A stretch of DNA of 64,000 bases, taken from assembly GCA_963721555.1 (NCBI GenBank), contig CAVRJU010000005.1:434001-498000 (forward strand), written 5' to 3'. Below the pieces are notes generated by a model. It was not told where the DNA came from and searched no databases. It saw only the letters and a list, made by a program, of their open reading frames with translations. Positions 34,514 to 42,881 of the stretch are shown one piece after another; within the stretch, counting starts at the first letter, position 1; each line of letters opens with the position of its first letter. The DNA is from Marmoricola_A sp963721555. GTDB taxonomy: Bacteria; Actinomycetota; Actinomycetes; Propionibacteriales; Nocardioidaceae. The position numbers and the translations under genes are program-made.

Positions 34514-37500
34514 CTACTCCGAGGCGGCCTGGGCCTGCTTGACCAGGTCCTCGGCCTGCTCGGTCAGCTCGGCGTACCGCACGGAGTCCCCGTCCTGCAG
34601 CGCCTGGTCGGCCTCGGCGAAGGTGTCGACGGCCTGCTGGAGCAGGTCGAGCACCTCCGGCGACAACGTGCCGCCAGCGTCACCGCCGCCGTTTCCGCCG
34701 TCGTTTCCATTGCCGCCGCCGCCGTTGCCGCCGCCGCCGTTGCCACCGCCGCCGCCGCCGGCGCTGTTGTCGACGTCCCCGCTGCCCGAGACCTCCTCGG
34801 TGCCGCCGGTCTCCTCCTCGGTCAGCTCGCCGGACTCGAGCACGTCGTTCAGCGCCTCGGTCAACGTCGTGCCGAAGCCGGCGTTGCGCCCGAAGGAGGC
34901 GAGCACGAACTGCAGCACGGGGTAGGCGCCCTCGCCGCTCTCGCGCAGCGCGTAGACCGGTTGCACGTAGAGCAGACCGCCACCGACCGGGAGCGTCAGC
35001 AGGTTCCCGTCGAGGATCTGGGAGTTCTGCTTGATCGGCAGCAGCGCTCCCTGGATGCTCTCGTCCGCGGAGAACGTGTTGGCGATCTGTGAGGGACCCT
35101 GGACCTGGGTGGAGTCGGGCAGCCGCAGGATGCGGATCTGGCCGTAGTCCTCGTCCCGGGCGTCGGAGTTCACCGCCACGAACGAGGCCAGGTTCTGCCG
35201 GTTCGTGGGCGTGAAGACGCTCGTGAGCGAGAACACCGGGTCCTCGACCGGCAGGTCGGCGGTGTCCACCGCCTCCTCCGCGTCGGCGTCCTCCTCGCCG
35301 GCCGGCACGGGTGGCATCTGCACCGAGAGCCGGTAGGGCGGCTGCATCTTCACCGTCTCCGCCGGGTCCTCCGGCACCTGCCAGCGGTCGGTGCCCCGGT
35401 AGAAGTCCTGCGGCTCGGTGACGTGGTACTGAGCCAGCATGTAGCGCTGGGCCTTGAACATGTCCTCGGGGTAGCGCAGGTGCGCCGCCAGCTCCTCGGA
35501 GATGTCGTCGCGCGGAGTGACGGCGTCGGGGAAGATCGACCTCCACGCGTCCAGGATCGGGTCCTCCTCGTCCCACTCGTAGAGGGTGACCTCACCCGTG
35601 TAGGCGTCGACCGTGGCCTTGACCGAGTTGCGGATGTAGTTGATCTGGTCGGTCGGCAGGGTGACGTACGACGTCGTGCTGGTCAACGCGTCGTTGGTCA
35701 TCTCCTGGAACGACTCGCGCTCGGCGTTCGGGAACCGGTCGGTCGTGGTGTAGCCGTCGAGGATCCACAGCACCCTGCCGTCCACGACGGCCGGGTAGGG
35801 GTCGCCGTCGACGGTCAGCCACGGCGCCACCTTCTCGACCCGCTCGCGCGGGGCGCGGTCGTAGAGCACCTCCGAGCCGGAGTTGACCCGGTTCGAGAGC
35901 AGGAAGTTCGGCTCGCCGAACTTCAGCGCGTAGAGCAGCCTGTTGACGATGCCGCCGACAGGCACGCCCGTGCCGCTCTCGGTCTCGAAGGTCGTGTTGC
36001 CGCGCTCCCCCGAGGCCTCCTCGGGGATGTCGAGCTCGACGTCGGGGTCGTCCGACTCGGCCTTGCCGACCACGGAGTACTCCGGGCTCTTCTCACCGAA
36101 GTAGATCCGCGGCTCGTAGCCGGTCTCGGTCAGGTCGGACAGCTCGCCGCGGGGCGGCAGGTCCTCCTCCGCCCACGGCGGCTCGTCCGGGTTCGACGGC
36201 GTGCCGCCGTCGGCGGTGCGGTTGTTGCCGAAGGCCGCCACCAGGCCGTAGCCGTGGGTGTAGACGGTGTGCTCGTTGGCCCAGTTGCGCTGGTCCGGGA
36301 CGAGGCCGTCCTGGTCGAGCTCGCGCACCCCCATCACGAGGTCGCGGCTCTCGCCGTTGATCTCGTAGCGGTCGACGTCGAGCACGTCCGCCACCGAGTA
36401 GTAGCCGCGCACCTGCTGCAGCTGCTCGAAGGCCTGGCTGGTGCGGGCAGGGTCGATCAGCCGGATGCCCGGCAGTGAGTCGGCGCTGGTGCGCAGCTGG
36501 TCCTTGGTCACCGAGACGGTGGCGTCGTACTGCTGCTCGGCCACGTCGTCGATGTTGAACGCCGCTCGCGTTGCGTCGATGTTCGCGGCCAGGAACGTCT
36601 CCTCCTTGTCCGGCTCCGACGGCTTGACCTGGAACTGCCACACGATCCCGGGCCACACCGCGCCCAGGAGGACCGCGGACAGCACGAGCAGGCCGAGACC
36701 GGCGCCGGGCAGCAGCCAGGTGCGACGGAAGACGTTGGCGAAGAACAGCAGCGCGCAGATGAGCGCGATGAACATGAGGATGTTCTTCGACGGCAGGATC
36801 GCGTTGAAGGCGGTGTAGTTGACGCCGGTGAACCGGCGGCCCTGGTCGGTGGTCAGGTCGAAGCGGTCGAGCCAGTAGTCGACGGCCTTGAAGAGCACGA
36901 ACAGCCCCAGCAGCACGGAGAACTGGACCTGCGCGGCGCCGGAGACCTTGTCGGTGCGCGACTGCAGGGCGATGCCGCCGAAGAGGTAGTGCACGACGAT
37001 CGCGGCGACCAGGCCGAGCACCACCGTCATCATGGCGAAGTTGACGACGTAGTGCAGCCACGGCAGGTCGAAGACGAAGAAGCCGATGTCGCGATCGAAG
37101 TAGGGGTCCTCCGTGCCGAAGTCGCCACCGTTGCGCCACAGCAGGAACGAGCGCCACTGGCCGGCGGCCGAGCCACCGGCGACCAGCGCGAGCAGGCCGG
37201 CGACGGCGACGACCACCCATGCGCGCAGCGGCTCGACCACCTCGCGGTAGCGCTCGAGGTTGGCCTCCGACGGCATCGCACGGAACGGCGGCCGGTGGCG
37301 GAAGGCCAGGACCACGTTGGCGGCCACGAAACCGCCCATGACCACGCCGAAGCCGATGAAGAGCAGGACCCGTGTGGTGAGCACGGTCGTGAAGACCTCG
37401 CCGAACCCGACGTTGTTGAACCACAGCCGGTCGGTCCACAGGCCGGTGAAGGCGGAGAGGACGAAGAACCCGACCAGGAGCACCACGGCGGTGACACCGA

Positions 37501-37579
37501 GAGCGCGCGAGCGCTGGGGCCGCGGCGGCGCAGCCGTACGCCGGGGCGGGTTCGGGGGATCGTCGAAAAGGCCACTCAC
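34514..37579 (-). CDS. UPF0182 large membrane protein
   Basis: 1021 residues (COG1615). Seven hydrophobic helices in the first about 320 residues (VTAVVLLVGFFVLSAFTGLW; TRVLLFIGFGVVMGGFVAAN and onward), then a large extracytoplasmic domain with family blocks RPFRAMPS-like PPFRAMPSEANLERYREVV and TYVTLPTDQINYIRNSVKAT. The C-terminus has an Asn/Gly-rich linker of about 35 residues coded by GCC/GCN triplet runs (34680-34760) and a helical tail. GTG 37579 (MSGLFDDPPN) is preferred. Last gene of the PDZ/PPA1309 operon. Function unknown. Confidence 0.93.
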   Translation of the reverse strand: MSGLFDDPPNPPRRTAAPPRPQRSRALGVTAVVLLVGFFVLSAFTGLWTDRLWFNNVGFGEVFTTVLTTRVLLFIGFGVVMGGFVAANVVLAFRHRPPFRAMPSEANLERYREVVEPLRAWVVVAVAGLLALVAGGSAAGQWRSFLLWRNGGDFGTEDPYFDRDIGFFVFDLPWLHYVVNFAMMTVVLGLVAAIVVHYLFGGIALQSRTDKVSGAAQVQFSVLLGLFVLFKAVDYWLDRFDLTTDQGRRFTGVNYTAFNAILPSKNILMFIALICALLFFANVFRRTWLLPGAGLGLLVLSAVLLGAVWPGIVWQFQVKPSEPDKEETFLAANIDATRAAFNIDDVAEQQYDATVSVTKDQLRTSADSLPGIRLIDPARTSQAFEQLQQVRGYYSVADVLDVDRYEINGESRDLVMGVRELDQDGLVPDQRNWANEHTVYTHGYGLVAAFGNNRTADGGTPSNPDEPPWAEEDLPPRGELSDLTETGYEPRIYFGEKSPEYSVVGKAESDDPDVELDIPEEASGERGNTTFETESGTGVPVGGIVNRLLYALKFGEPNFLLSNRVNSGSEVLYDRAPRERVEKVAPWLTVDGDPYPAVVDGRVLWILDGYTTTDRFPNAERESFQEMTNDALTSTTSYVTLPTDQINYIRNSVKATVDAYTGEVTLYEWDEEDPILDAWRSIFPDAVTPRDDISEELAAHLRYPEDMFKAQRYMLAQYHVTEPQDFYRGTDRWQVPEDPAETVKMQPPYRLSVQMPPVPAGEEDADAEEAVDTADLPVEDPVFSLTSVFTPTNRQNLASFVAVNSDARDEDYGQIRILRLPDSTQVQGPSQIANTFSADESIQGALLPIKQNSQILDGNLLTLPVGGGLLYVQPVYALRESGEGAYPVLQFVLASFGRNAGFGTTLTEALNDVLESGELTEEETGGTEEVSGSGDVDNSAGGGGGGNGGGGNGGGGNGNDGGNGGGDAGGTLSPEVLDLLQQAVDTFAEADQALQDGDSVRYAELTEQAEDLVKQAQAASE

Positions 37580-37583
37580 AGTC

Positions 37584-38204
37584 TCACAACTCCGTCTCTG
37601 AACCGTCGGCCAGCGTGGCCTGCAACAACTGTAGGAGGGCGGGCACAAGGTCCGGCCCTTCGATCACCGCGACGTCGTCGTCGTGCTCGCGCAGCCGCAG
37701 CGCGCAGAAGGTGGTGCCGGCCCGGGTCGCGCCGGCCACCATCCGCACCTCCTGGCGGTCGGGATGGGCGGCCGCGGCCTCCGCCGCCTCGGCCGGGTCC
37801 TCGGGCAGGTCCTCGGCACCGGGAGGCAGCACCAGACGCTCCACCACGACCGCGGTGCCGTGGACCTCGTCGGGCCACATCACCTGGTGGAGCAGGTCCT
37901 CCAGGGGCGTGTCGGCCGGCAGCTCGTCCTGCTCGACAGGGGTCAGGCTGCCGGTCAGGTCGGCCTCGGGGTCGACGCCGATGGTGTCGGCCAGGCCCGG
38001 CTCGTTGGCCAGCAGGTCGGCAGTGTGGACGAGCGCGAACAGCCGGGCCGGCTGGTCCCAGCCCGCTCCGGCGGCGTGCCTCTCGATCTCCAGCACCGCA
38101 CCGCGCAGGGCCAGGTCGACCGCGGGGGCCAGCACCTCGTCGGCGACGCGGGGGGCCGGCTCGGTCGGGTCCGGTGGGAGGACGGGATCGGTCGGGTCGC
38201 TCAT
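37584..38204 (-). CDS. PPA1309-family protein
   Basis: 206 residues, soluble, acidic, of the actinobacterial PPA1309 type: ALRGAVLEIERHAAGAGWDQ, PARLFALVHTADLLANEPGL, then EDLLHQVMWPDEVHGTAVV and AGTTFCALRLREHDDD. ATG 38204 overlaps the PDZ gene stop (ATGA), and the UPF0182 start follows 4 bases after its own stop. This three-gene order is conserved in actinobacteria. Function unknown. Confidence 0.88.
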   Translation of the reverse strand: MSDPTDPVLPPDPTEPAPRVADEVLAPAVDLALRGAVLEIERHAAGAGWDQPARLFALVHTADLLANEPGLADTIGVDPEADLTGSLTPVEQDELPADTPLEDLLHQVMWPDEVHGTAVVVERLVLPPGAEDLPEDPAEAAEAAAAHPDRQEVRMVAGATRAGTTFCALRLREHDDDVAVIEGPDLVPALLQLLQATLADGSETEL

Positions 38205-39259
38205 GCGGTGCACCTCGGCAGCTCGGCGTCAGGGTCGTCTCGGTGGGTCTCCAGCGCCTGGACGGCGCTGCTCATCGTGTCGGCTCGCACGAGCCGGATC
38301 TCGCTGTCGTCGACGTCGGCCTCGAGCGCCTCGCCGCAGTTGTCGGGGGGCACCAGGAACAGCTCGGCCCCGGTCGCCTCGGCGCCGGAGATCTTCTGCT
38401 GGATGCCGCCGATCGGGCCCACGGACCCGTCGACGGCGATGGTGCCGGTGCCGGCCACGTCCGCGCCACCGGTCAACGACCCCTTCGTCAGCGTGTCGTA
38501 GACGGCCAGCGAGAAGATCAGCCCGGCACTCGGCCCGCCGATGCTGTCGCTGATGCCGATGCGGACGTCGAAGGGGAAGTCGTAGCCGGTGCCCACGAGG
38601 ATCCCGAGCATCGCCCGGTCCGGGTCGTCGGCAGCGGCCTCGGTGGTGACCGCGAAGGAGCGGGTGCGCCCGGCTCGTCGTACCTCCCCGGTGACGGTGT
38701 CGCCCGGCTCGGCGCGCTCCACGGTGCGGAACACCTGGCGGACGTCGGTGACCGGCTCGCCGTCGAGGGAGATGATGCGGTCGCGCGCCTCGAGCTCGCC
38801 GTCGGACGGGCCGTCGGGGGTGACCCCGGAGACCTCGGCGAAGGTCGGCAGGTCGACGCCCAGCTCGGCCAGGGCCGCGGCCACCGCCGTGTCCTGGCTG
38901 TTGACCATCTGGGCCGCGGACTCCGCCTGCTCGTCCTCGGCCGTGGCGTCGTCGGGGTAGACCGCCTCGTAGGGCAGCACCGCGGTGTCGCGCGCGAACC
39001 AGCCGCCGAGCGCCCCGAGGAGGTTGAAAGCCCGCTCGGGCTGGGTGACCAGGACGGTGGTCAGCCGCAGGCTCCCGTCGGTCGCGAAGGTGCGCCGGCC
39101 CTCGATCTTCACGACCGGCTCGCCCTCCCGGGTGCCCAGCACGTCGACGGTCGGCCCGGGCGACTCCCGGACGTAGGGGACGGACACCGCCGCGACCGTG
39201 ATCCCCAACGCGAGCACCAGACCTGCGGCGACCAGCGTCGCGAGGGTGTGGCGCGTCAT
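38201..39259 (-). CDS. YlbL-type PDZ/Lon-like serine protease, membrane-anchored
   Basis: 352 residues. N-terminal anchor helix at about 8-27; PDZ at about 140-215 (GELEARDRIISLDGEPVTDVRQVF); Lon-type protease domain at about 240-350 with Ser in GGPSAGLIFSLAV and Lys in IGGIQQKISGA. The active site faces the outside. Homologues degrade or process membrane or exported proteins. First gene of the operon with the PPA1309 and UPF0182 genes. Confidence 0.92.
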   Translation of the reverse strand: MTRHTLATLVAAGLVLALGITVAAVSVPYVRESPGPTVDVLGTREGEPVVKIEGRRTFATDGSLRLTTVLVTQPERAFNLLGALGGWFARDTAVLPYEAVYPDDATAEDEQAESAAQMVNSQDTAVAAALAELGVDLPTFAEVSGVTPDGPSDGELEARDRIISLDGEPVTDVRQVFRTVERAEPGDTVTGEVRRAGRTRSFAVTTEAAADDPDRAMLGILVGTGYDFPFDVRIGISDSIGGPSAGLIFSLAVYDTLTKGSLTGGADVAGTGTIAVDGSVGPIGGIQQKISGAEATGAELFLVPPDNCGEALEADVDDSEIRLVRADTMSSAVQALETHRDDPDAELPRCTA

Positions 39260-39298
39260 GCCCTCACCCTCTCATCACGTCCAACGCACGCCCGTGGC

Positions 39299-39422
39299 GG
39301 TCGAGTTGGCACCGTCGGTCGAGCCGCCACCGTTGGTCGAGCCCGTGGTGGTCGAGCCGTCACCGTTGGTCGAGCCGCCACCGGTGGTCGAGCCGCCACC
39401 GTTGGTCGAGCCCGTCGAGACC
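39299..39422. repeat. 18-bp tandem repeat, seven units
   Basis: GGTCGAG recurs at 39299, 39317, 39335, 39350, 39368, 39386 and 39404. Spacing is exactly 18 bases except one of 15, with unit GGTCGAGCCGCCACCGTT. The last unit runs into GGTCGAGCCCGTCGAGACC (39404-39422), the inverted form of the element at 34312-34503. Read as + strand it would encode (VEPPPL)n but there is no gene here. Confidence 0.9.
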
Positions 39423-39649
39423 TACCGCGAGGAGGGGCGGACGGCGATGCCGGTGCTGCGGTCGGGCTTGGCGACCGGACGGGGCTGGCCGGCTGCCGGG
39501 TGCTCGCGCGCCATCGCGGCGGCGAACTTCTCGTAGGCCTCCTCGGAGCGGCCGCGCGGCTCACGCTGCGGTCGTCCGGCCCAGGTCGCCCACAGCATGG
39601 CGAGCACGAGCACGCCGCCCGCGGGGGCCAGCCACCAGAGGATCTCCAC
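39422..39649 (-). CDS. 75-aa single-pass membrane protein
   Basis: MEILWWLAPAGGVLVLAMLW gives one N-terminal helix (residues 4-24), followed by a basic, disordered cytoplasmic tail (RSEEAYEKFAAAMAREHP). Its stop codon lies in the last base pairs of the tandem repeat, so the C-terminal end may have been set by repeat growth. Actinobacterial small membrane protein, function unknown. Confidence 0.7.
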   Translation of the reverse strand: MEILWWLAPAGGVLVLAMLWATWAGRPQREPRGRSEEAYEKFAAAMAREHPAAGQPRPVAKPDRSTGIAVRPSSR

Positions 39650-39694
39650 CCCGTCAGGCTAGGGGGCGGCGACGGCGGTGGGCGGGAGGCACGC

Positions 39695-40162
39695 TCACGG
39701 CGTGCCGACCCACTCCTCGCCGCCGTCCGCGAAGACCTGGTGCTTCCAGATCGGCACCGTCGCCTTGAGGTCGTCGATGAGGTCGCGGGAGGCGTCGAAG
39801 GCCTGGCCGCGGTGGGGCGCGGCGGCCGCCACGACGACGGCGGCGTCGCCGATGGCGAGGCGACCGACGCGGTGCACGGCCGCGACGGCCGTGACCGGGT
39901 GGCGCTGCGCGACCGCGTCGACCACCTCGCGAAGCCGGTCGAGCGCCGAGGGGTGGGCGGAGTAGTCCAGGTGGTCCACGGCCTGCTCGCCGTCGTGGTT
40001 GCGCACGTTGCCGACGAACAGCGTCACCCCGCCCGCGGCGTCGTCCTCGACCGCCGCGAGCACCTCGGCGACGTCCAGCGGGGTCTCGCGGATGTCGACG
40101 AGGCGTACGGCGGCGCCTGCCTCGGCGTGCGACGCGGACGGCTCCGGGGGGTGGGGCTCCAT
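39695..40162 (-). CDS. moaE: molybdopterin synthase catalytic subunit
   Basis: Inserts sulfur from MoaD into precursor Z to make molybdopterin. 155 residues. Family motifs GGVTLFVGNVRNHDGEQ, LDYSAHPSALDRL, HRVGRLAIGDAAVVVAAAAPHRGQAFDA, and VPIWKHQVFADGGEEWVG with the catalytic lysines. Starts ATG 40162, divergent from the TIGR03624 gene. No moaD is adjacent, so the partner is encoded elsewhere. Confidence 0.94.
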   Translation of the reverse strand: MEPHPPEPSASHAEAGAAVRLVDIRETPLDVAEVLAAVEDDAAGGVTLFVGNVRNHDGEQAVDHLDYSAHPSALDRLREVVDAVAQRHPVTAVAAVHRVGRLAIGDAAVVVAAAAPHRGQAFDASRDLIDDLKATVPIWKHQVFADGGEEWVGTP

Positions 40163-40211
40163 GGGATGAGCCTAGGGCGGAGCCGCGACGGAGCGCGAGT
40201 ACCGTGGAGAC

Positions 40212-41706
40212 ATGGTGAACGACCCCGCTCCTCGCCCCGGTGACGACGACGACGACAAGTCAGGCGAGCCCCAGAACCCCTTCAAGGGCACGCCCTTCGA
40301 GCAGCTCTTCTCGGCGTTCGGTGCAGGCGGTGCGGGCGGTGCGGGCGGTGCGGGGGGCGGAGCCGGCTTCCCGGGCTTCGGTGCGTTCGGGACGCCCGGC
40401 GCCGGCGGCATGCCTGATCTCTCCGCGCTGCTCGGGCAGATGCAGCAGCTGCTGCAGCCCCACGAGGGCGCCGTGAACTGGAACCTCGCCCAGGACCTCG
40501 CCCGCCGCGGCGTCGCCGCCTCGCCCGACCCGTCGGTCGGCGCCGCCGAGACCGCGCGCATCGCCGACGCGCTGCAGCTGGCCGACGTGTGGCTCGACGC
40601 CGTGACCGACCTGCCGAGCGGCGTCACCTCCGTCGCCGGCTGGAGCCGGGCGGAGTGGATCGAGCAGACCCTGCCGGTCTGGAAGAAGCTCGTGGAGCCG
40701 GTCGCCGAGCACGTGGTGGCCGCCATGGGCAACGCGCTGCCCGCCGAGGCCAAGGCCATGGCCGGACCCCTCATCGGTCTGCTCGGCCAGGCCGGCGGTG
40801 CCATGTTCGGCAGCCAGGTGGGCCAGGCACTGGCCGGGCTGGCCGCCGAGGTGCTCAGCTCCTCCGACATCGGTCTGCCGCTGGCGCCGGTCGGCAAGGC
40901 CGCGCTGCTGCCGACCAACGTCACCGCCTTCGCCGACGGCCTCGACGTGCCCGCGGACGACGTCCGCCTGTACCTCGCGATCCGCGAGGCGGCCCACCAG
41001 CGGCTGTTCGCCCACGTGCCGTGGCTCAACGCGCACCTGCTCGCGGCCGTGGAGGACTTCGGCCGCGGCACCACCATCGACGTCGCCGGCATGGAGTCGA
41101 AGATGTCCGGGCTCGACCCCACCAACCCCGCCGCCATCCAGGAGGCGCTGGCCGGTGGCCTCTTCGAGCCCGAGAAGACGCCCACCCAGCAGGCCGCGCT
41201 GGTGCGCCTCGAGACGATCCTGGCGCTGGTCGAGGGCTGGGTCGACGAGGTCGTCAGCCAGGCCACGTCCGAGCGCATGCCCAACGCAGCCAAGCTCCAG
41301 GAGATCGTGCGTCGCCGCCGAGCCGCAGGCGGGCCCGCCGAGGACGCCTTCGCCGCGCTGGTCGGCCTCGAGATGCGGCCCCGACGCCTCCGCGACGCCG
41401 CCACCCTGTGGGGCAGCCTCCGCTCCCGCCGTGGCGCGGAGGCCCGTGACGCCATCTGGGCCCACCCGGACCTGCTCCCGACCGCGAGGCGACCTCGACG
41501 ACCCGCTGGGGTTCGGGGAGAACCCCGAGCTCGAGAAGGCTGCGGCGTCGTTCGACGACGACTTCGACGCCGCCCTCGCCGAGCTCCTCGACGAGGAGGG
41601 TGGCCGCAGGAAGAGCAAGGGCACCGGAAGCACCGAAGGCACCGAGGGCACCGACGACGGCCCGGGCGAGGACCCCGGTCCGGGCGACGCCCCGCGTCCC
41701 GCGTGA
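40212..41706 (+). CDS. TIGR03624/DUF2342-type zinc-dependent hydrolase, frame-broken
   Basis: Actinobacterial protein of the family labelled putative hydrolase or zinc-dependent metalloprotease. Gly/Ala-rich N-terminus (repeated AGG at 37-52), helical core with LYLAIREAAHQRLFAHVPWLNAHLLAAVEDFG around 250-285 and LEGWVDEVVSQATSERMP-like region (LVEGWVDEV...). The C-terminal DLDDPLGFGENPELEKA lies in another frame; one extra base at about 41485-41495 explains it. Corrected length is about 497. The stop overlaps the Nudix GTG. Confidence 0.85.
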
Positions 41707-42278
41707 GCGCTGCCGGCGACGCGCACCCACGCGCCCTGGCGCTGCTGCGCGCCTGGACCCCGCCCGACGCGGACCAGGACCGGCTCCGCACGGAGTACGT
41801 CGACCTCCTCACCCGGCGCCCGGACGGCCTCGACCGGTCCTGCCGGCCCGACCACCTGACGGCCAGCACGCTCGTCGTCTCGCCCGACGGGGGCCAGGTG
41901 CTCCTCACGCTGCACGCCAAGGCCGGCGAGTGGTTCCAGCTCGGCGGCCACGTCGAGCCCCGCGACCGCGACCTCGCCGCCGCTGCGCTGCGCGAGGCCA
42001 CCGAGGAGTCGGGACTGTCGGGACTGTCGGGACAGAGCCAGGTCGACCTCGACCCGGTCCCGGTCCAGCTCGACGTCCACGAGGTGCCGTTCTGCGGCGG
42101 CCCGGGGACACGGCACCTCGACGTGCGGTTCGTGGCGGTCGCCGATCCGGCCGCCGACACCGTGGTCAGCGACGAGTCGTCCGACGTGCGCTGGTGGCCG
42201 GCCGACGACCTGCCCAGCAACGAGGCGTCGCTAGAAGAGCTGGTCCGGCTCGCTCGGGTTCGCCTCCGACAGCTCTGA
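41703..42278 (+). CDS. Nudix hydrolase
   Basis: 191 residues from GTG 41703, which overlaps the previous stop (GTGA). Nudix region at about 50-110: STLVVSPDGGQVLLTLHAKAG, then GGHVEPRDRDLAAAALREATEESGL, the GX5EX7REUXEEXGU box with variation at its first Glu (Pro-Arg-Asp) but intact REATEE. It hydrolyses a nucleoside diphosphate linked to another moiety; substrate unknown. Its 3' end overlaps the convergent M48 coding end by 48 bases. Confidence 0.88.
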   Translation: MSAAGDAHPRALALLRAWTPPDADQDRLRTEYVDLLTRRPDGLDRSCRPDHLTASTLVVSPDGGQVLLTLHAKAGEWFQLGGHVEPRDRDLAAAALREATEESGLSGLSGQSQVDLDPVPVQLDVHEVPFCGGPGTRHLDVRFVAVADPAADTVVSDESSDVRWWPADDLPSNEASLEELVRLARVRLRQL

Positions 42279-42881
42279 CCGCTTCCCCTGGTCCGGCCGG
42301 TCGCCCGGATCCGGTGGGTCCGGCTGCTCGTCGACGCCGTCCGGGGCCGGCCAGCGCTGCGCGTGGGCGTAGCCCTCGAGGTAACCCTTGGCCTTCTCGG
42401 CCCTGGGGTGCCGGTCGGCCAGCTCCCAGAACGCCGCACTGTGGTCGGCGACGAGCAGGTGAGCCAGCTCGTGCAGCAGCACGCAGTCCACGACGTAGGC
42501 GGGCATCCCCTGCAGGCGTGAGGAGAGCCGGATCGTGCCGTCGGCCGGGGTGCAGGAGCCCCAGCGCTGCTGCTGGTTGTCGACCCAGCGGACGCTGGTG
42601 GGTCGGGCGCTGCCCCCGAGGTGCTCGCGGGAGAGCTGGCGGGCGCGCTCGGCGAGCTCGCCGTCGCCGGGACGACGGCGGCGGTCCTGCTTCTCGAGCC
42701 GCGCGATCATGGTGGTGACCCACTCGCGCTCCTCGGCGCGGCTCAGGCGCGCCGGGACCAGGACCACGACGGACCCGTCCTCCTGCCGGTAGGCCGAGAC
42801 CGTCCGGCGCCGCTTCGCGCTGCGCCGGACCTCGACGGAGACCCCGTCGACGTCGTACCCGACCGTGTCCATGCCCCTCAT
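42231..42881 (-). other. M48/YgjP-like (WLM) metallopeptidase unit, probable separate gene
   Basis: From ATG 42881 (MRGMDTVGYDVDGVSVEVRR), with an AGGG ribosome site 7 bases before it, 216 codons form a complete YgjP/DUF45-like zinc peptidase: WGSCTPADGTIRLSSRLQGMP, then LLHELAHLLVADHSAAFWEL with HExxH and the third ligand region. The acidic tail is low complexity. Independent start signals support a separate gene despite the open frame from the PHP protein. Confidence 0.7.

Noticed and set aside
39299..39422. coding (VEPPPL)n repeat protein on the + strand
   Set aside because: The frame 39198-39536 overlaps the PDZ gene start and the 75-aa gene antisense, has no start signal, and its other parts are not coding-like.
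36989..40243. 1084-codon rightward open frame
   Set aside because: Runs antisense across UPF0182, PPA1309, PDZ and MoaE genes; no domain, extreme Arg/Gly/Asp bias.
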